From contig QBZZ01000002.1 of assembly GCA_003282145.1 (NCBI GenBank), positions 62,001-126,000 on the forward strand: a DNA stretch of 64,000 bases, given 5' to 3'. Made by a program: the position numbers and the translations under genes. The stretch's first letter is position 1. The number at the start of each line of letters is the position of its first letter. The DNA comes from SAR116 cluster bacterium AG-337-N21. GTDB taxonomy: Bacteria > Pseudomonadota > Alphaproteobacteria > Puniceispirillales > Marisalimonadaceae. The notes beneath the pieces are model-generated. The model did not search any database, was not told where the DNA came from, and saw only the letters and a program-made list of their open reading frames with translations. This document shows, one piece after another, positions 18,051 through 29,829 of this stretch.

Positions 18051-19169
18051 ATGTTGTCCAAAATATTTAGTCTTAAAACTTTTATGTTTTTTTTAGTTTT
18101 AGGAATAAGTATATTTAGTTATAAGTATTTAGTATCTTCAAAACCACTTGCAAAGCCTTCAAAAGCTGAAGAAGAAACTTTTTATGTAAAAGTGGTTAAA
18201 ACTAAGAGACATGAATATACTCCATCATCTGATGCATATGGAAAAATTGTTTCTTCAAGGATTGGCGATCTTCGTTTTGGTGTTTCCGGTAGAGTTAATT
18301 TTATATCTAATTCTTTTTTAAATGGTGCTTATGTAAAAAATGGACAAATTTTAGCAAAACTAGATCAAACACGCTTCTTGCTTGAAATAAAAAAACTAAA
18401 TTTTGAAACACAAGAACTAGCTTCACAATTAGATATTAGAAAAAGACAAATAAAAAGATATAAGTCTATGCTATCAACAAAAGTTATATCGCAGAACAAG
18501 TATGATAATGAGTTAATTCTCTTATCAAAAAACAAGTCAGATTTTAATAGATCCAAAATTATTTTAGAAAAAGCAAAGCAAGATTTGTCTGATACTATTT
18601 TAAGAGCAAAATATAATGGCAGACTATATGATGTTAAAATTAATAAAGGACAATTTATTTCAAGTAATGAAAAATTAGCTAATATATTTTCTACAGAAGA
18701 TTTAGAAGTTGAGTTTGTTATACCATCAAAAATATATTCAAATTCAGACAATTTAATTGGAAAGTCTATTGATGTTATATGGGAGGGAGGCAATACCCCT
18801 CTAAAAAATATAAAAGCTAAAATTGAAAGAACAGACGGAAAAACAAATGAAGAAGAAGGTGGAGGAAAATTGTTTGCAAAAATTAATATTGTAGAGAATA
18901 AAAGTAATTATATCCCTCTTGGTACTTTTGTTCGTGTGAATTATCCAGTAGGTAATTTTAAAAATATATTTAAATTGCCTGAAACTTCTTTATACGGTGA
19001 AAACATATATTTTGTAGATAACGGCATTGCAAAGAAAAAAAAGGTGAACTTAATATACAAAGGTTCAGGATTTATTTTAGTTGACGGAAATATTTCAGAA
19101 AATGATTTGATTATAACAACAAGAATGCCCGATAATTTAAATAATCAAAAAGTTACAATTTTAAATTAA
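18051..19169 (+). CDS. RND efflux periplasmic adaptor subunit
   Basis: RFGVSGRVNFISNSFLNGAYVKNGQILAKLDQTRF; membrane-fusion protein layout, upstream of an RND permease. Confidence 0.88.
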   Translation: MLSKIFSLKTFMFFLVLGISIFSYKYLVSSKPLAKPSKAEEETFYVKVVKTKRHEYTPSSDAYGKIVSSRIGDLRFGVSGRVNFISNSFLNGAYVKNGQILAKLDQTRFLLEIKKLNFETQELASQLDIRKRQIKRYKSMLSTKVISQNKYDNELILLSKNKSDFNRSKIILEKAKQDLSDTILRAKYNGRLYDVKINKGQFISSNEKLANIFSTEDLEVEFVIPSKIYSNSDNLIGKSIDVIWEGGNTPLKNIKAKIERTDGKTNEEEGGGKLFAKINIVENKSNYIPLGTFVRVNYPVGNFKNIFKLPETSLYGENIYFVDNGIAKKKKVNLIYKGSGFILVDGNISENDLIITTRMPDNLNNQKVTILN

Positions 19170-19203
19170 TTTTCCAAAAATATTAAAACTTTAGGATGAA
19201 ATT

Positions 19204-22200
19204 TTGTTACAGTTTAAAGAGTCTGGTTTTTTAAAGTTTTTTGTAGAGCATCGGACCTCTGCAAACATAATAATGATATTAATGATTGTAGTTGGCTTAC
19301 TTTCTATTGGTAGGTTGAATAAGCAATTTTTTCCTAACTTTGAAGTTGAGGTTGTAGCTGTTTCTGTAAATTGGGCAGGAGCTACAGCTGAAGAAATAGA
19401 TAAAAATATTGTTCAATTATTGGAACCAGAACTACGACCTATCTCAGGTGTCAAGAAAGTATCATCAAAATCCGTTGAAGGTGTTGGTATTACACAAGTT
19501 GAATTTAACTATGGCTATGACATGCAAAAAGGGAGGACAGATATTGAAACTGCTGTATCCAGAATAAATTTTCCTCAAAAAGCAGACAAACCCAAAATAG
19601 TTGTTGGGGAATTTTTTGATACAGTTACTAGAATAGTTTTATCAGCAAATATTCCTTTATCAGAACTGAGATTAATATCAAAAAAACTTAAGGAAGCACT
19701 TCTAAATTCTGGTGTAGATAAGGTTGACATCCAAGGTCTTCCCAAAGAAGAGATATTGATTGAAATACCTCAGATAGAAACAGCAAGGTTGAAATTATCA
19801 TTTAATCAAATTGCTAATCTAATTAAATCTGAAACTCAGGATGTTTCAGGAGGTAGTTATGCCGATGGGTCACTGCGTGTCAGAACCGCAGGTGAAAAAA
19901 GATTAGTAGAAACGTTCAAAAAATTAGAGCTTAAAAACACGATTTCGGGGGGTAGGATCATCCTTCAAGATGTAGCCAGAATATCCTCTACTCTCGAACA
20001 AGGAAGTATATTAAAATCTGTTGACAATAATCCTGCTGTAGAATTATGGGTCAGAAGAAGTAAAACCAGCGATGCTCTTGAAGTATCGGAAAATGTTAAT
20101 AAAGTAATTTCAGAATCTAAAAATATTATTGGAAATAGAGTTAATGTTGAAACTTATAATACGGCAGCTAACCTTATCCAAGAAAGAATTACACTATTAG
20201 TCAAGAACGGACTTAGTGGTCTTTGCATTGTTTTAGCCGTATTATTTCTATTTTTAAGTCGAAATACTGCCATTTGGGTAGCTTTGGGTATTCCAATAGC
20301 TTTTCTTGCTACTTTTGGCGTAATGTTAGTTTCAGGTCAATCAATCAATATGATATCCTTATTTGGTCTTATTATGGCCCTTGGTATAGTAGTAGATGAT
20401 GCAATCGTTGTAGGGGAACATTCTTCATATTTAAAAACTAAGAGACGACTAAATAGTTCACAGGCTCCAGTTGTTGCTGCAACACGCATGTCGATGCCTG
20501 TAATATCAGCAATGTTAACTACAGTGGCTGCATTTATACCTTTATTTATGGTTAAAGGAGTTATAGGTGAAATAATTGCGGCTATACCTTGGGTAGTATG
20601 TGCTGTTTTAGTTGCTAGTTTAATTGAATGTTTTCTTGTTTTACCAGCACATTTAGCACATTTTGATAAAAAGACAGTTGAGGAAGGTAAATTCAGACTA
20701 TGGTTTGATAAAAAATTTATGGCGTTTCAAGAAGGTACATTTAAAAAATTCATATCATTAACATTTAACTATCGATATGTAACTTTTATGGTTGCCATTG
20801 GCATGTTTATAGTTTCTGTGGGAATGATGTCTGGCGGACGGGTAATGTTTAGTTTTTTCCCAACCCCTGAAGCAGATATAATTATTGCTAATTTTAAAAT
20901 GCATTCTGGAACTACTAGATCTAAAACTGAAGAGATGGTAAAAAAAATAGAAGGAGGTTTGATTAAAACTTCACAAAAGTTTTCAACATCTCCTGATCTA
21001 GTGAAATTTAGCATGTCAACTATTGGAGGTAGAACATCATTTTCAGGTGGGGGTGTAACAAGCTCTAAGGGAAGTGACTTATTAGGTTCCGTGGTTGTTG
21101 AATTAAAAACAGCCGATAAACGAAAAATACGAACAAATCAGTTTATAAAAGAATGGAAAAATAATATTGAATATGTTGAGGGTTTAGATAAAATAACTAT
21201 TAGATCTCCAAGTGGGGGACCTCCTGGAAGAGATTTAGATGTAAGATTTCAAGGAGAAAAATTAGAAACCCTTAAGATTGCATCTAATGAATTAATTCAA
21301 ATTGCAAGAACAATTCCTGGCGTAACATCTTTAAACGATAATCTTGAGTTTGGAGTTCAAGAAAGGATTCTATCTTTAAACAATAAAGGACAATCACTTG
21401 GTCTGTCCATCTCAGATATAGGAGAGCAAGTAAGATCAGCTATTAATGGAATAATCATTTCAGAGTTTCCTAAAGCAGATGAAGAAGTGGTTGTTAGGTT
21501 AAAGTTGTCTGAAACAGAAAAGCTTACGGATATGATAAATGATTTAAGAATTATTACCCCTTTAGGTACAAGTTTTAAGCTTCAAGAGGTCATTAAAATA
21601 AATGAAAAAATACCATTTGCTTCCATTAATAGAAAAAATGGTTTTAGAGAAGTGACTATTTCTGGTGATTTATTTCCAGCGTTGATGAACACTTCTCAAG
21701 CCAGACAATTTTTGTTGAATAATGGATTACCTGAAATTGCTAAAAAATATAATCTAAATTATAGATTTGATGGCAGAGATTTAGAACAGAAAGAAACTTT
21801 TGCAGATATGAAAATTGGTTCAATAATTGGCTTATTATTAATCTATTTTATATTAGCGTGGGTATTTAAGTCTTGGACAAGACCTTTTTCAATAATGATA
21901 ATGATACCTTTTGCTTTTATTGGAGCTGTGCTTGGTCATTATTTATTAGGGCTAACAATGTCTATTTTGTCGATGTTTGCTCTCCTAGCTTTAGCTGGAA
22001 TTGTTGTAAATAATTCTATTATTTTAGTATCAACTATTGAAAGAAGGTTTGAAGATTTACGTGATCAAAATGATAAAGACTATCAGAATAATAAAGTAAT
22101 CGATGAAGCAATAATCGCTGGAGTAGTAGATAGATTTAGACCTGTTCTATTAACATCACTCACTACAATAGGAGGATTGTCAGCACTTTTATTCGAAAAA

Positions 22201-22350
22201 TCACTCCAAGCCCAATTCTTGATACCAATGGCGGCTACGATTGTTTTTGGTCTTGGTATTACAGCTTTTCTTGTACTTGTCATAGTTCCATCTATGATGG
22301 GAATTAGTAACGATTTTTCCAATTTTGTTAAAAATATTAGAAGAAGATAA
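19204..22350 (+). CDS. RND (AcrB/MMPL-like) efflux permease (TTG start)
   Basis: 1048 aa; VEHRTSANIIMILMIVVGLLS, VSVNWAGATAEEIDKNIVQLLEPELRPISGVK, FGLIMALGIVVDDAIVVGE. Confidence 0.95.
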   Translation: MLQFKESGFLKFFVEHRTSANIIMILMIVVGLLSIGRLNKQFFPNFEVEVVAVSVNWAGATAEEIDKNIVQLLEPELRPISGVKKVSSKSVEGVGITQVEFNYGYDMQKGRTDIETAVSRINFPQKADKPKIVVGEFFDTVTRIVLSANIPLSELRLISKKLKEALLNSGVDKVDIQGLPKEEILIEIPQIETARLKLSFNQIANLIKSETQDVSGGSYADGSLRVRTAGEKRLVETFKKLELKNTISGGRIILQDVARISSTLEQGSILKSVDNNPAVELWVRRSKTSDALEVSENVNKVISESKNIIGNRVNVETYNTAANLIQERITLLVKNGLSGLCIVLAVLFLFLSRNTAIWVALGIPIAFLATFGVMLVSGQSINMISLFGLIMALGIVVDDAIVVGEHSSYLKTKRRLNSSQAPVVAATRMSMPVISAMLTTVAAFIPLFMVKGVIGEIIAAIPWVVCAVLVASLIECFLVLPAHLAHFDKKTVEEGKFRLWFDKKFMAFQEGTFKKFISLTFNYRYVTFMVAIGMFIVSVGMMSGGRVMFSFFPTPEADIIIANFKMHSGTTRSKTEEMVKKIEGGLIKTSQKFSTSPDLVKFSMSTIGGRTSFSGGGVTSSKGSDLLGSVVVELKTADKRKIRTNQFIKEWKNNIEYVEGLDKITIRSPSGGPPGRDLDVRFQGEKLETLKIASNELIQIARTIPGVTSLNDNLEFGVQERILSLNNKGQSLGLSISDIGEQVRSAINGIIISEFPKADEEVVVRLKLSETEKLTDMINDLRIITPLGTSFKLQEVIKINEKIPFASINRKNGFREVTISGDLFPALMNTSQARQFLLNNGLPEIAKKYNLNYRFDGRDLEQKETFADMKIGSIIGLLLIYFILAWVFKSWTRPFSIMIMIPFAFIGAVLGHYLLGLTMSILSMFALLALAGIVVNNSIILVSTIERRFEDLRDQNDKDYQNNKVIDEAIIAGVVDRFRPVLLTSLTTIGGLSALLFEKSLQAQFLIPMAATIVFGLGITAFLVLVIVPSMMGISNDFSNFVKNIRRR

Positions 22351-22353
22351 AAA

Positions 22354-22725
22354 ATGGTGAAAAAAGTATATACAACTCTTAGTTCTGAAAATTTTAATGT
22401 TTCAGACATAAAATTTAATAAAGATGGATTAGTTCCGGTCATTGCACAATGTGTTCATTCTGGCACAATTTTAATGATGGCATGGATGAATAATCTATCA
22501 GTGAAAAAAACTATTGAGACAAAGGACATGTACTACTTTTCTAGGTCAAGAAATGAACTTTGGAAAAAAGGAGAGACGAGTGGAAACTTTCAAAGACTAT
22601 ACGAATTAAGATTAGACTGCGATAACGATACATTATTAGCCCTAATTGAACAAACTGGGGTAGCTTGTCACACAGGTGTGAGGAGTTGTTTTTTTAAATC
22701 ATTACATGATGTAAAAAATGACTAA
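22354..22725 (+). CDS. hisI: phosphoribosyl-AMP cyclohydrolase
   Basis: GLVPVIAQ, MMAWMNNLSVKKTIETKDMYYFSRSRNELWKKGETSGNFQ, DCDNDTLL, CHTGVRSCF. Confidence 0.96.
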   Translation: MVKKVYTTLSSENFNVSDIKFNKDGLVPVIAQCVHSGTILMMAWMNNLSVKKTIETKDMYYFSRSRNELWKKGETSGNFQRLYELRLDCDNDTLLALIEQTGVACHTGVRSCFFKSLHDVKND

Positions 22726-23413
22726 CGAAAATAACCCAGGATCATTTGGAAGTTCTAGAGGTCTATCGCAAAAACTTAAAAAAGATAAAAACAGAAAATC
22801 TTCAAGTACTCGTTGGATAGGAAGACAACTAAATGATCCATACGTTTTAGAAACTCAAAAAAGAGGGTATAAGTCACGAGCTGCTTTTAAACTTTTACAA
22901 ATTAACGAAAAATATAAATTCTTAGCCCCTGGATTATCAGTTATTGATTTAGGTTGTGCTCCAGGAGGGTGGCTTCAAATAGCTTCGCAAAAAGTTTCTT
23001 CAATCGTTGGGCAAGAAAAAGTTGTAGGTGTTGATCTCTTGCCTACGCAAGAAATACCTGGAAGTATTTCTATTATAGGTGATATTAGCGATAAAATAGT
23101 TGGTAAAAAGTTATTAAAAATTCTTGGATCTAACCCAAATATTATCATGTCAGACATGGCTGCAAATACTACAGGACATCGTCAAACTGATCATATAAGA
23201 ACAACTTATCTATTAGAAACCGCACTAGATTTTGCTCTAGAAAACTTAAAAAAAAATGGAGTTTTTTTAGCTAAATGTTTTAAAGGTGGTACTGAAATAG
23301 AGGCTTTATCTCTAATGAAAAAACATTTTTCAAGAGTGCATCATATTAAACCTGACGCTAGTAGAAAAGAGTCAGTTGAAGGATACGTAATTGCTTTAGG
23401 CTATAAAACATAA
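22718..23413 (+). CDS. rlmE: 23S rRNA (uridine(2552)-2'-O)-methyltransferase RlmE
   Basis: YKSRAAFKLLQINEKYKFL, VIDLGCAPGGWLQIA, ADTVIMSDMA-type motif IIMSDMAANTTGHRQTDH. Confidence 0.95.
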   Translation: MTNENNPGSFGSSRGLSQKLKKDKNRKSSSTRWIGRQLNDPYVLETQKRGYKSRAAFKLLQINEKYKFLAPGLSVIDLGCAPGGWLQIASQKVSSIVGQEKVVGVDLLPTQEIPGSISIIGDISDKIVGKKLLKILGSNPNIIMSDMAANTTGHRQTDHIRTTYLLETALDFALENLKKNGVFLAKCFKGGTEIEALSLMKKHFSRVHHIKPDASRKESVEGYVIALGYKT

Positions 23414-23508
23414 AACTTATATTAATTAACCTTTGCAAATTAAGATCAGGAGTTTATAAAAATTACACTGATAATATTAATTATATCATTATTCAAATAA
23501 CTCTTTAG

Positions 23509-24972
23509 TTGGAAAATATGAATATAGAAGAAGCTTACACTTTTGACGATGTCTTATTACAACCTGCACATAGTAAATTCGGTCCAGCTGATGCAGATGT
23601 TAAAACTTTTATTACTAAAGATATAAAGTTAAATATTCCCTTAATGTCAGCAGCAATGGATACTGTTACTGAACACAGGTTGGCAATTACTATGGCTCAA
23701 TTAGGAGGAATGGGCGTTCTTCACAAAAACTTTTCAATAAAAGAACAAGTTTCAGAAGTTAAAAAAGTAAAAAAGTTTGAATCTGGCATGGTTGTTAATC
23801 CAGTAACAATAAAACCTGATCAGACACTTGGTGATGCTTTTAAATTGATGGAAAAATACAAAATTAGCGGAATACCGGTTGTAGAAGGCTTGAATAATAA
23901 ATTGGTTGGAATTTTAACAAATAGAGATGTTAGATTTGCAAATGATCTTAATCAATCTGTTTCTGCACTTATGACAAAAAATGTCATAACTGTTAAAGAA
24001 ACAGTTACTGCAGAAGATGCTAGAAAACTTTTACATAAACACCGTATTGAAAAATTAGTTGTTGTAGACTTGGATGATTTTTGTGTTGGATTGATAACGG
24101 TTAAAGACATGGAAAAGGCACAAAATCATCCAGACTCTTGTAAAGATGAACAAGGAAGATTAAGAGTTGCAGCAGCTACTGGTGTAGGTAAGAATGGAAT
24201 TAAAAGGGCAGAAGCTCTAATTAATGCAGGAGTTGATGTTCTAATAGTTGATACAGCTCATGGACATAGTGAAATGGTACTAGAAACTGTTAGAGCAATT
24301 TCAAAATTATCAAGTAAAATAGCTTTAATTGGAGGAAATGTTGCAACCGAAGATGCAACAAAGGCATTAATAGATGCAGGTGCAAATGGTATCAAAGTTG
24401 GTATTGGCCCTGGATCAATTTGTACCACAAGAATGGTGGCTGGAGTAGGGGTACCTCAATTAACAGCAATAACTGATTGTGCCAAAGTTGCCAAAAAAAA
24501 CTCTATTCCTATAATAGCTGATGGTGGAATAAAATATTCTGGAGATATTGCTAAAGCTATAGCAGGTGGAGCAAGTGCAGTTATGGTTGGTTCTATACTT
24601 GCAGGAACTGACGAAACTCCTGGAGAAGTCTTTTTGTTTCAAGGAAGATCTTATAAATCTTACAGAGGCATGGGTTCATTAGGAGCAATGGCTAGAGGCT
24701 CTGCTGATAGATACTTTCAAGCAGAGATAGAAACATTAAAACTTGTGCCCGAGGGTATTGAAGGTCAAGTTCCTTACAAAGGCCCTGCACAGAATGTAAT
24801 TCACCAATTAGTAGGTGGTTTAAAATCAGCTATGGGTTATACGGGTAATATAAATATTAATGAAATGCAAAAAAAATGTATTTTTAAGAGGATAAGTAAT
24901 GCTGGTCTAAAAGAAAGTCACGTACATGACGTTACTATTACCAGAGAAGCCCCTAATTATCGTCCTTCTTAA
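23509..24972 (+). CDS. guaB: IMP dehydrogenase
   Basis: [49 protein letters not shown] domains, [17 protein letters not shown]. Confidence 0.98.
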   Translation: MENMNIEEAYTFDDVLLQPAHSKFGPADADVKTFITKDIKLNIPLMSAAMDTVTEHRLAITMAQLGGMGVLHKNFSIKEQVSEVKKVKKFESGMVVNPVTIKPDQTLGDAFKLMEKYKISGIPVVEGLNNKLVGILTNRDVRFANDLNQSVSALMTKNVITVKETVTAEDARKLLHKHRIEKLVVVDLDDFCVGLITVKDMEKAQNHPDSCKDEQGRLRVAAATGVGKNGIKRAEALINAGVDVLIVDTAHGHSEMVLETVRAISKLSSKIALIGGNVATEDATKALIDAGANGIKVGIGPGSICTTRMVAGVGVPQLTAITDCAKVAKKNSIPIIADGGIKYSGDIAKAIAGGASAVMVGSILAGTDETPGEVFLFQGRSYKSYRGMGSLGAMARGSADRYFQAEIETLKLVPEGIEGQVPYKGPAQNVIHQLVGGLKSAMGYTGNININEMQKKCIFKRISNAGLKESHVHDVTITREAPNYRPS

Positions 24973-26303
24973 TGCTTGATCAAGAACGAATTTTTTCTGT
25001 TTTAGAATTATTAAATTTACTTAACCAAAGCACCAAAATTGCTCGTAAGTTATTACAAAGTTATTTTAGATCAAAAAAATATATAGGCTCTAAAGACAGA
25101 AAGTTCATTTCTAACAGTTTTTGGAATATTTTAAGACATCGGTATAAGATCCATTGGCATCTTGATAATTTAAATCTTGAAGTAACTTTTGAAAAAGAAA
25201 TGATGTTAGAATTGTTTTTTTTAAATAAAGATTATTGCAATAATACGTCTAAAATCAGACAGTTATTTATTTTAAAATACAAGGAAATAAAAATATTTCA
25301 TGATGTTGATTTGGATTTTTTAAAGCTTTTAAATTATAAAGATTTTTATAATAAAGAAATGCCAGAACATGTTTTTTATGAATTGCCAAAATATTTACTC
25401 GTGAGCCTCAAAAATAGTTTCAAAAATGAATGGAGAGACGTTGCATTATCTCTAAATGAAGAAGGTTTTTTTGATATTAGAGTAAACATGCTTCGTGGAA
25501 AATCCCGAGATGAAATATATCATTTATTAAAGGATATTAAGGTACCTCTTCAACTAACTAAATACTCACCATTAGGTATAAGGCTCTCGAAAAGGTTCCC
25601 AATAGAAGGCCATAAACTTTTTAAGAAAGGTTTTTTAGAAATACAAGGAGAGGCTTCACAATTAGTTTCTTTATTACTTGATGTAAAACCTGGAATGCAA
25701 GTTGCTGACATTTGTTCTGGTGCAGGTGGGAAATCTCTTATTTTAGCAGATATTATGAAAAATAAGGGAAGAATATTATCGTTAGATACTAATAAAAAAA
25801 GATTGTCAAACGCAGGTTTAAGGCTAAAAAGAGCAGGTGTACATAATGTTGAGAGACGACTGGTAAAGCCAAATTGGAATGTAAGAGGATTAGAAAAAAA
25901 ATTTGATTTGGTATTGATTGATGCACCTTGTTCAGGAATTGGAATATGGTCAAGAAGTCCTGATTCAAAATTTAGTTTTAATGCAAAAAAACTTCAAGAA
26001 TTAGTAAATATACAAGCAGAACTTCTTTTAAAAGGATCTTTGATGGTTGCACCTGGTGGTAAACTAGCATATGTAGTTTGTTCTTTCTTACCAGAAGAGG
26101 GAGTAGATCAAATTAAAAAATTTAAGAAAGAAATTAAACCTGATTTTTCTGAAATAAATTTAACTAATATATGGCAAGATACAATTTTTTTACAAAATAA
26201 CATTGAATATCCTTTTCAGAATGTAAATAAAAGCATAACAATAAATCCGGCAGTTCATAAGATGGATGGCTTCTTTATTTCAATCTTTCAAAGAAAGAGA
26301 TAA
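24972..26303 (+). CDS. RsmB/NOP family class I SAM-dependent RNA methyltransferase
   Basis: [48 protein letters not shown] overlap with guaB. Confidence 0.93.
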   Translation: MLDQERIFSVLELLNLLNQSTKIARKLLQSYFRSKKYIGSKDRKFISNSFWNILRHRYKIHWHLDNLNLEVTFEKEMMLELFFLNKDYCNNTSKIRQLFILKYKEIKIFHDVDLDFLKLLNYKDFYNKEMPEHVFYELPKYLLVSLKNSFKNEWRDVALSLNEEGFFDIRVNMLRGKSRDEIYHLLKDIKVPLQLTKYSPLGIRLSKRFPIEGHKLFKKGFLEIQGEASQLVSLLLDVKPGMQVADICSGAGGKSLILADIMKNKGRILSLDTNKKRLSNAGLRLKRAGVHNVERRLVKPNWNVRGLEKKFDLVLIDAPCSGIGIWSRSPDSKFSFNAKKLQELVNIQAELLLKGSLMVAPGGKLAYVVCSFLPEEGVDQIKKFKKEIKPDFSEINLTNIWQDTIFLQNNIEYPFQNVNKSITINPAVHKMDGFFISIFQRKR

Positions 26304-26334
26304 TGTTAAATTATTTTTAATAGAAAGTAAGTTG

Positions 26335-27888
26335 ATGAAAGATAATCTAGTGTTAATTATTGACTTTGGAAGTCAGGTCACCCAACTCATTGCAAGACGT
26401 CTAAGAGAATTAAAAGTTTATTGTGAGATTCATCCCTTTAATAAAATTAATGATGAGTTTATAAAAACTATTTGCCCAAAGGCTATTATTTTATCTGGAG
26501 GTCCAGCAAGTGTATTAGATGACAATGCACCTACACCACCATCAATAATATTTGATATTGGGGTTCCAATTTTAGGTATCTGTTATGGTCAACAAATAAT
26601 GATGAAAATGCTAGGTGGTAATGTTATTCATGGCTCTGGTACCTCGGAGTTCGGGAAATCGTTTGTCAAAAAGAAAAATAAAAGTATTAGTTTCTTAAAA
26701 GATTTTTTCAAAGATAATAATGAACAAGTATGGATGTCTCATGGTGACCATGTTTCAAGCATTCCGTCAAATTTTGAAGTTTATGGTGTGTCTGAAAATG
26801 CACCATTTGCTATTATTGGTGACATAAAAAAACACTTTTATGCAGTCCAATTTCATCCAGAAGTGGTACATACTTTGAGCGGGAAAAATATAATTAAAAA
26901 CTTTCTTCAGTTAGCTAATGTTTCATTTGATTGGAATATGAAAGCTTATCTGGAACAAGCTGTTCACATTATAAAAGAGAAAGTTCGTGATAAAAAAGTA
27001 ATTTGTGCATTATCTGGTGGGGTTGATAGTTCTGTGACTGCAATACTTATTCATAAAGCTATTGGAGATCAGTTAACATGTATTTATGTAGATAATGGTT
27101 TAATGAGAAAAAATGAAAGTGAAGAAGTAATTAAGTTATATACTGATCATTTTAAACTCAACTTGATAGAGGCCAACGAACAACAACTTTTTCTTTCAAA
27201 CTTATTAGGTGTAACTGATCCCGAAGAGAAAAGAAAAATAATTGGAAAATTATTTATCGATGTTTTTCAGAAATATGCATTAGAAATTGAAGGAGTTGAT
27301 TTTCTTGCACAAGGTACATTGTATCCTGACGTCATAGAAAGTGTAAGTTTTTCTGGTGCACCATCAGTTACTATAAAGTCTCATCATAATGTTGGTGGAT
27401 TGCCAAAAAAAATGAATTTAGCTCTAATAGAGCCACTAAAAGAGCTATTTAAAGATGAGGTAAGGTTACTTGGAAAAGAACTTGGTGTTCCTAATAAATT
27501 TATAGAACGACACCCATTTCCAGGACCTGGTTTAGCAATAAGATGTCCTGGTGAAATTACTGACGAGAAATTAAATATTTTAAGAAATGCAGATGAGATT
27601 TACATTGACCAAATAAAAAAACATGGGCTTTATAATGAAATTTGGCAAGCTTTTACAGTAATTTTACCTGTTAAAACAGTTGGTGTCATGGGAGATGCTC
27701 GGACTTATGATTACGTATGTGCATTAAGAGCTGTAACTTCAATTGATGGTATGACTGCTGACTATTATCAATTTGATCATGAGTTTTTGAGTGAAACAGC
27801 TACTAAAATTATAAATAATGTAGCTGGAATAAATCGAGTAACGTATGATATTACTTCTAAACCACCTGGTACTATTGAGTGGGAATGA
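26335..27888 (+). CDS. guaA: glutamine-hydrolysing GMP synthase
   Basis: [58 protein letters not shown]; start placed at MKDNLVLII rather than the track's 26266. Confidence 0.97.
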   Translation: MKDNLVLIIDFGSQVTQLIARRLRELKVYCEIHPFNKINDEFIKTICPKAIILSGGPASVLDDNAPTPPSIIFDIGVPILGICYGQQIMMKMLGGNVIHGSGTSEFGKSFVKKKNKSISFLKDFFKDNNEQVWMSHGDHVSSIPSNFEVYGVSENAPFAIIGDIKKHFYAVQFHPEVVHTLSGKNIIKNFLQLANVSFDWNMKAYLEQAVHIIKEKVRDKKVICALSGGVDSSVTAILIHKAIGDQLTCIYVDNGLMRKNESEEVIKLYTDHFKLNLIEANEQQLFLSNLLGVTDPEEKRKIIGKLFIDVFQKYALEIEGVDFLAQGTLYPDVIESVSFSGAPSVTIKSHHNVGGLPKKMNLALIEPLKELFKDEVRLLGKELGVPNKFIERHPFPGPGLAIRCPGEITDEKLNILRNADEIYIDQIKKHGLYNEIWQAFTVILPVKTVGVMGDARTYDYVCALRAVTSIDGMTADYYQFDHEFLSETATKIINNVAGINRVTYDITSKPPGTIEWE

Positions 27889-27923
27889 TTAAAAAATGAA
27901 TAAAAAAATGAGTTAGAAGCATA

Positions 27924-28160
27924 ATGAAGTTATTGTCCATAAGTATAGTTTTAGGTTCTTTGTTAATTTCTTTTCATTATGTTTGGATAAACAGAATAGA
28001 GATTGTTAATTTAAATGATAGGTCTTCTATTATTTACAACAAATGGACTGGTAAACACTGTGTTTTTTCTCATTTAAAAAGAATGAGAAACGACATGAGA
28101 TTTACGGATGAAATAAACTCTTGTAAAGTAGATAAAAATGGGAAAATACAATTTCCTTAA
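27924..28160 (+). CDS. small hypothetical protein with N-terminal TM/signal
   Basis: 78-aa ORF with hydrophobic N-terminus; no family recognised. Confidence 0.5.
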   Translation: MKLLSISIVLGSLLISFHYVWINRIEIVNLNDRSSIIYNKWTGKHCVFSHLKRMRNDMRFTDEINSCKVDKNGKIQFP

Positions 28161-28322
28161 CAAGTTTCAAAGTAGTTTCAAACTTTTGAAAAATTAAATG
28201 TAAACAATGGTTTACAAGGTATGGATTATCGAGTGGGAGTAAATAAAAAAATATTAATTGCTAGCAATTGAGTTGCTATTAAATAAAAAAAAGGTTGATT
28301 TAAATTGTTAGGAATTTTTTAA

Positions 28323-28862
28323 ATGCGATTTTGGAACTATAAATCCGAAGAATTTTATAATTTATATACAAAAATATTTGATAGTAATTTTCCATTGGAA
28401 AAAAAGAGAGTAATGCTTAAATCTCTTTTTTCTGGTGAATATTGTTTAATGCGTATTACGAGTATTTCAAAGTTATGTTATGAAGAATACAAAAAAAACA
28501 ACTTTAAAAAAGTAACTAAATTTAAAAGAGTTAATAAAAGATTTGTCAGACATCAATTTATAACATTCGGTGAAACTTTAACTGAAATTCTTAATAAGAA
28601 GATTCCAATGAAAGATTTTTGGAAGAATATTGATGAAAATGAGAAAACACACCTTATTACCAGAAGTGAAAGAGATAAAAAGGAATATTTATATATAAAT
28701 ATTCCTATCGAGGGAGGATATTTTTTAAATAAAACTGTTGGTTTTGAATATGGAAAGAAAGAAGAGTTATATTTAAGATATATAAGTCAATCTAGAATTA
28801 GATGGAAAAAAAAGAGACTTTCATCAGAGAAAAAAGAAATTGAAACGGAGGATATTAATTAA
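28323..28862 (+). CDS. hypothetical basic protein
   Basis: 179-aa intact ORF between guaA and ogt-like gene; no family recognised. Confidence 0.6.
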   Translation: MRFWNYKSEEFYNLYTKIFDSNFPLEKKRVMLKSLFSGEYCLMRITSISKLCYEEYKKNNFKKVTKFKRVNKRFVRHQFITFGETLTEILNKKIPMKDFWKNIDENEKTHLITRSERDKKEYLYINIPIEGGYFLNKTVGFEYGKKEELYLRYISQSRIRWKKKRLSSEKKEIETEDIN

Positions 28863-28925
28863 TAAGATTTAGATATGGTAAAAAAATTAATCATTTTTAT
28901 ATTAATTAATATAGAGTAATCAACT

Positions 28926-29222
28926 TTGAAACTTGAGGGTACAGAATTTCAAATTAGGGTTTGGAAAGAAATTTTAAAAATACCAAAGGGGTTTACTAAA
29001 ACCTATAAAGAAATTGCTTGTGACTTAAACAAACCTAAGTGTGCAAGAGCTGTAGCTAATGCTTGTGGTAAAAATCCGTTTGTTCCAATAATTCCATGTC
29101 ATAGAGTTATTCGATCAGACGGTCATTTGGGAGGTTACAGTGGAAAAGGTGGAATTGAAATGAAAAAAAAAATGTTAATAAGTGAGGGATTTTTCAATTT
29201 CAAAGGTAATAATATTAAATGA
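28926..29222 (+). CDS. methylated-DNA-[protein]-cysteine S-methyltransferase, domain-only form (TTG start)
   Basis: [27 protein letters not shown]...[32 protein letters not shown]-type region with catalytic PCHR. Confidence 0.9.
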   Translation: [98 protein letters not shown]

Positions 29223-29277
29223 ATTATTTATTAAGTCGTAAGATTTACAACTAATATATTAAAAGCTGGTTAAAAAA

Positions 29278-29823
29278 ATGAATGAAAGTTTAGATTTAAG
29301 AAATAGAATATTGAAGATGAGAGAAAGTAACAATGTTGTCTTAAATCAAACTGAATCAGAAATTAAAACACCCGAAACTTCCACAGAAACCCTTCCTCAA
29401 AAGACCCAAAATGATGTGAGCAGTAGAGAAGTAAATTTTGAAACAAAATTAGAAAAAGAAAATTCTCCTTTAAAGAATAAAAAAATAGAAAATCCAAATA
29501 ACAAAAACGTTCGAAATCCAATTAAACAGGCATCGGACAAATTACCTTATGATAATGAAGCTCAATTTCGTATGATTGCAAAAAAATTCAATGAAGCGGT
29601 TGAGGTAATATTAGAGCTTTCTGACAAAGTAAAAAACCTTGAAGAAACTATTAACAGTTTGTCAGTAAAGTCTAGTAAAAATAAAAAAAATTACTCTTTT
29701 TTTAATTTAAAAACTTATGTTTTTATTACTATAACAGCTTTAATTATGTTAGTTTTGTTTACTTTCCCAATTAATCTAACTCTGATCAAATTAATTATTA
29801 CAGATGTAATTTCATCTATATAA
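29278..29823 (+). CDS. tail-anchored hypothetical protein with N-terminal DLRxRIxxMR motif
   Basis: MNESLDLRNRILKMRES..., low-complexity linker, short coiled coil, C-terminal TM. Confidence 0.65.
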   Translation: MNESLDLRNRILKMRESNNVVLNQTESEIKTPETSTETLPQKTQNDVSSREVNFETKLEKENSPLKNKKIENPNNKNVRNPIKQASDKLPYDNEAQFRMIAKKFNEAVEVILELSDKVKNLEETINSLSVKSSKNKKNYSFFNLKTYVFITITALIMLVLFTFPINLTLIKLIITDVISSI

Positions 29824-29829
29824 AAATAC

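Noticed and set aside
20769-21014. Minus-strand ORF inside the RND permease (also 22083-22442, 18365-18793, 61278-61706)
   Set aside because: Antisense shadow ORFs of confidently identified genes.
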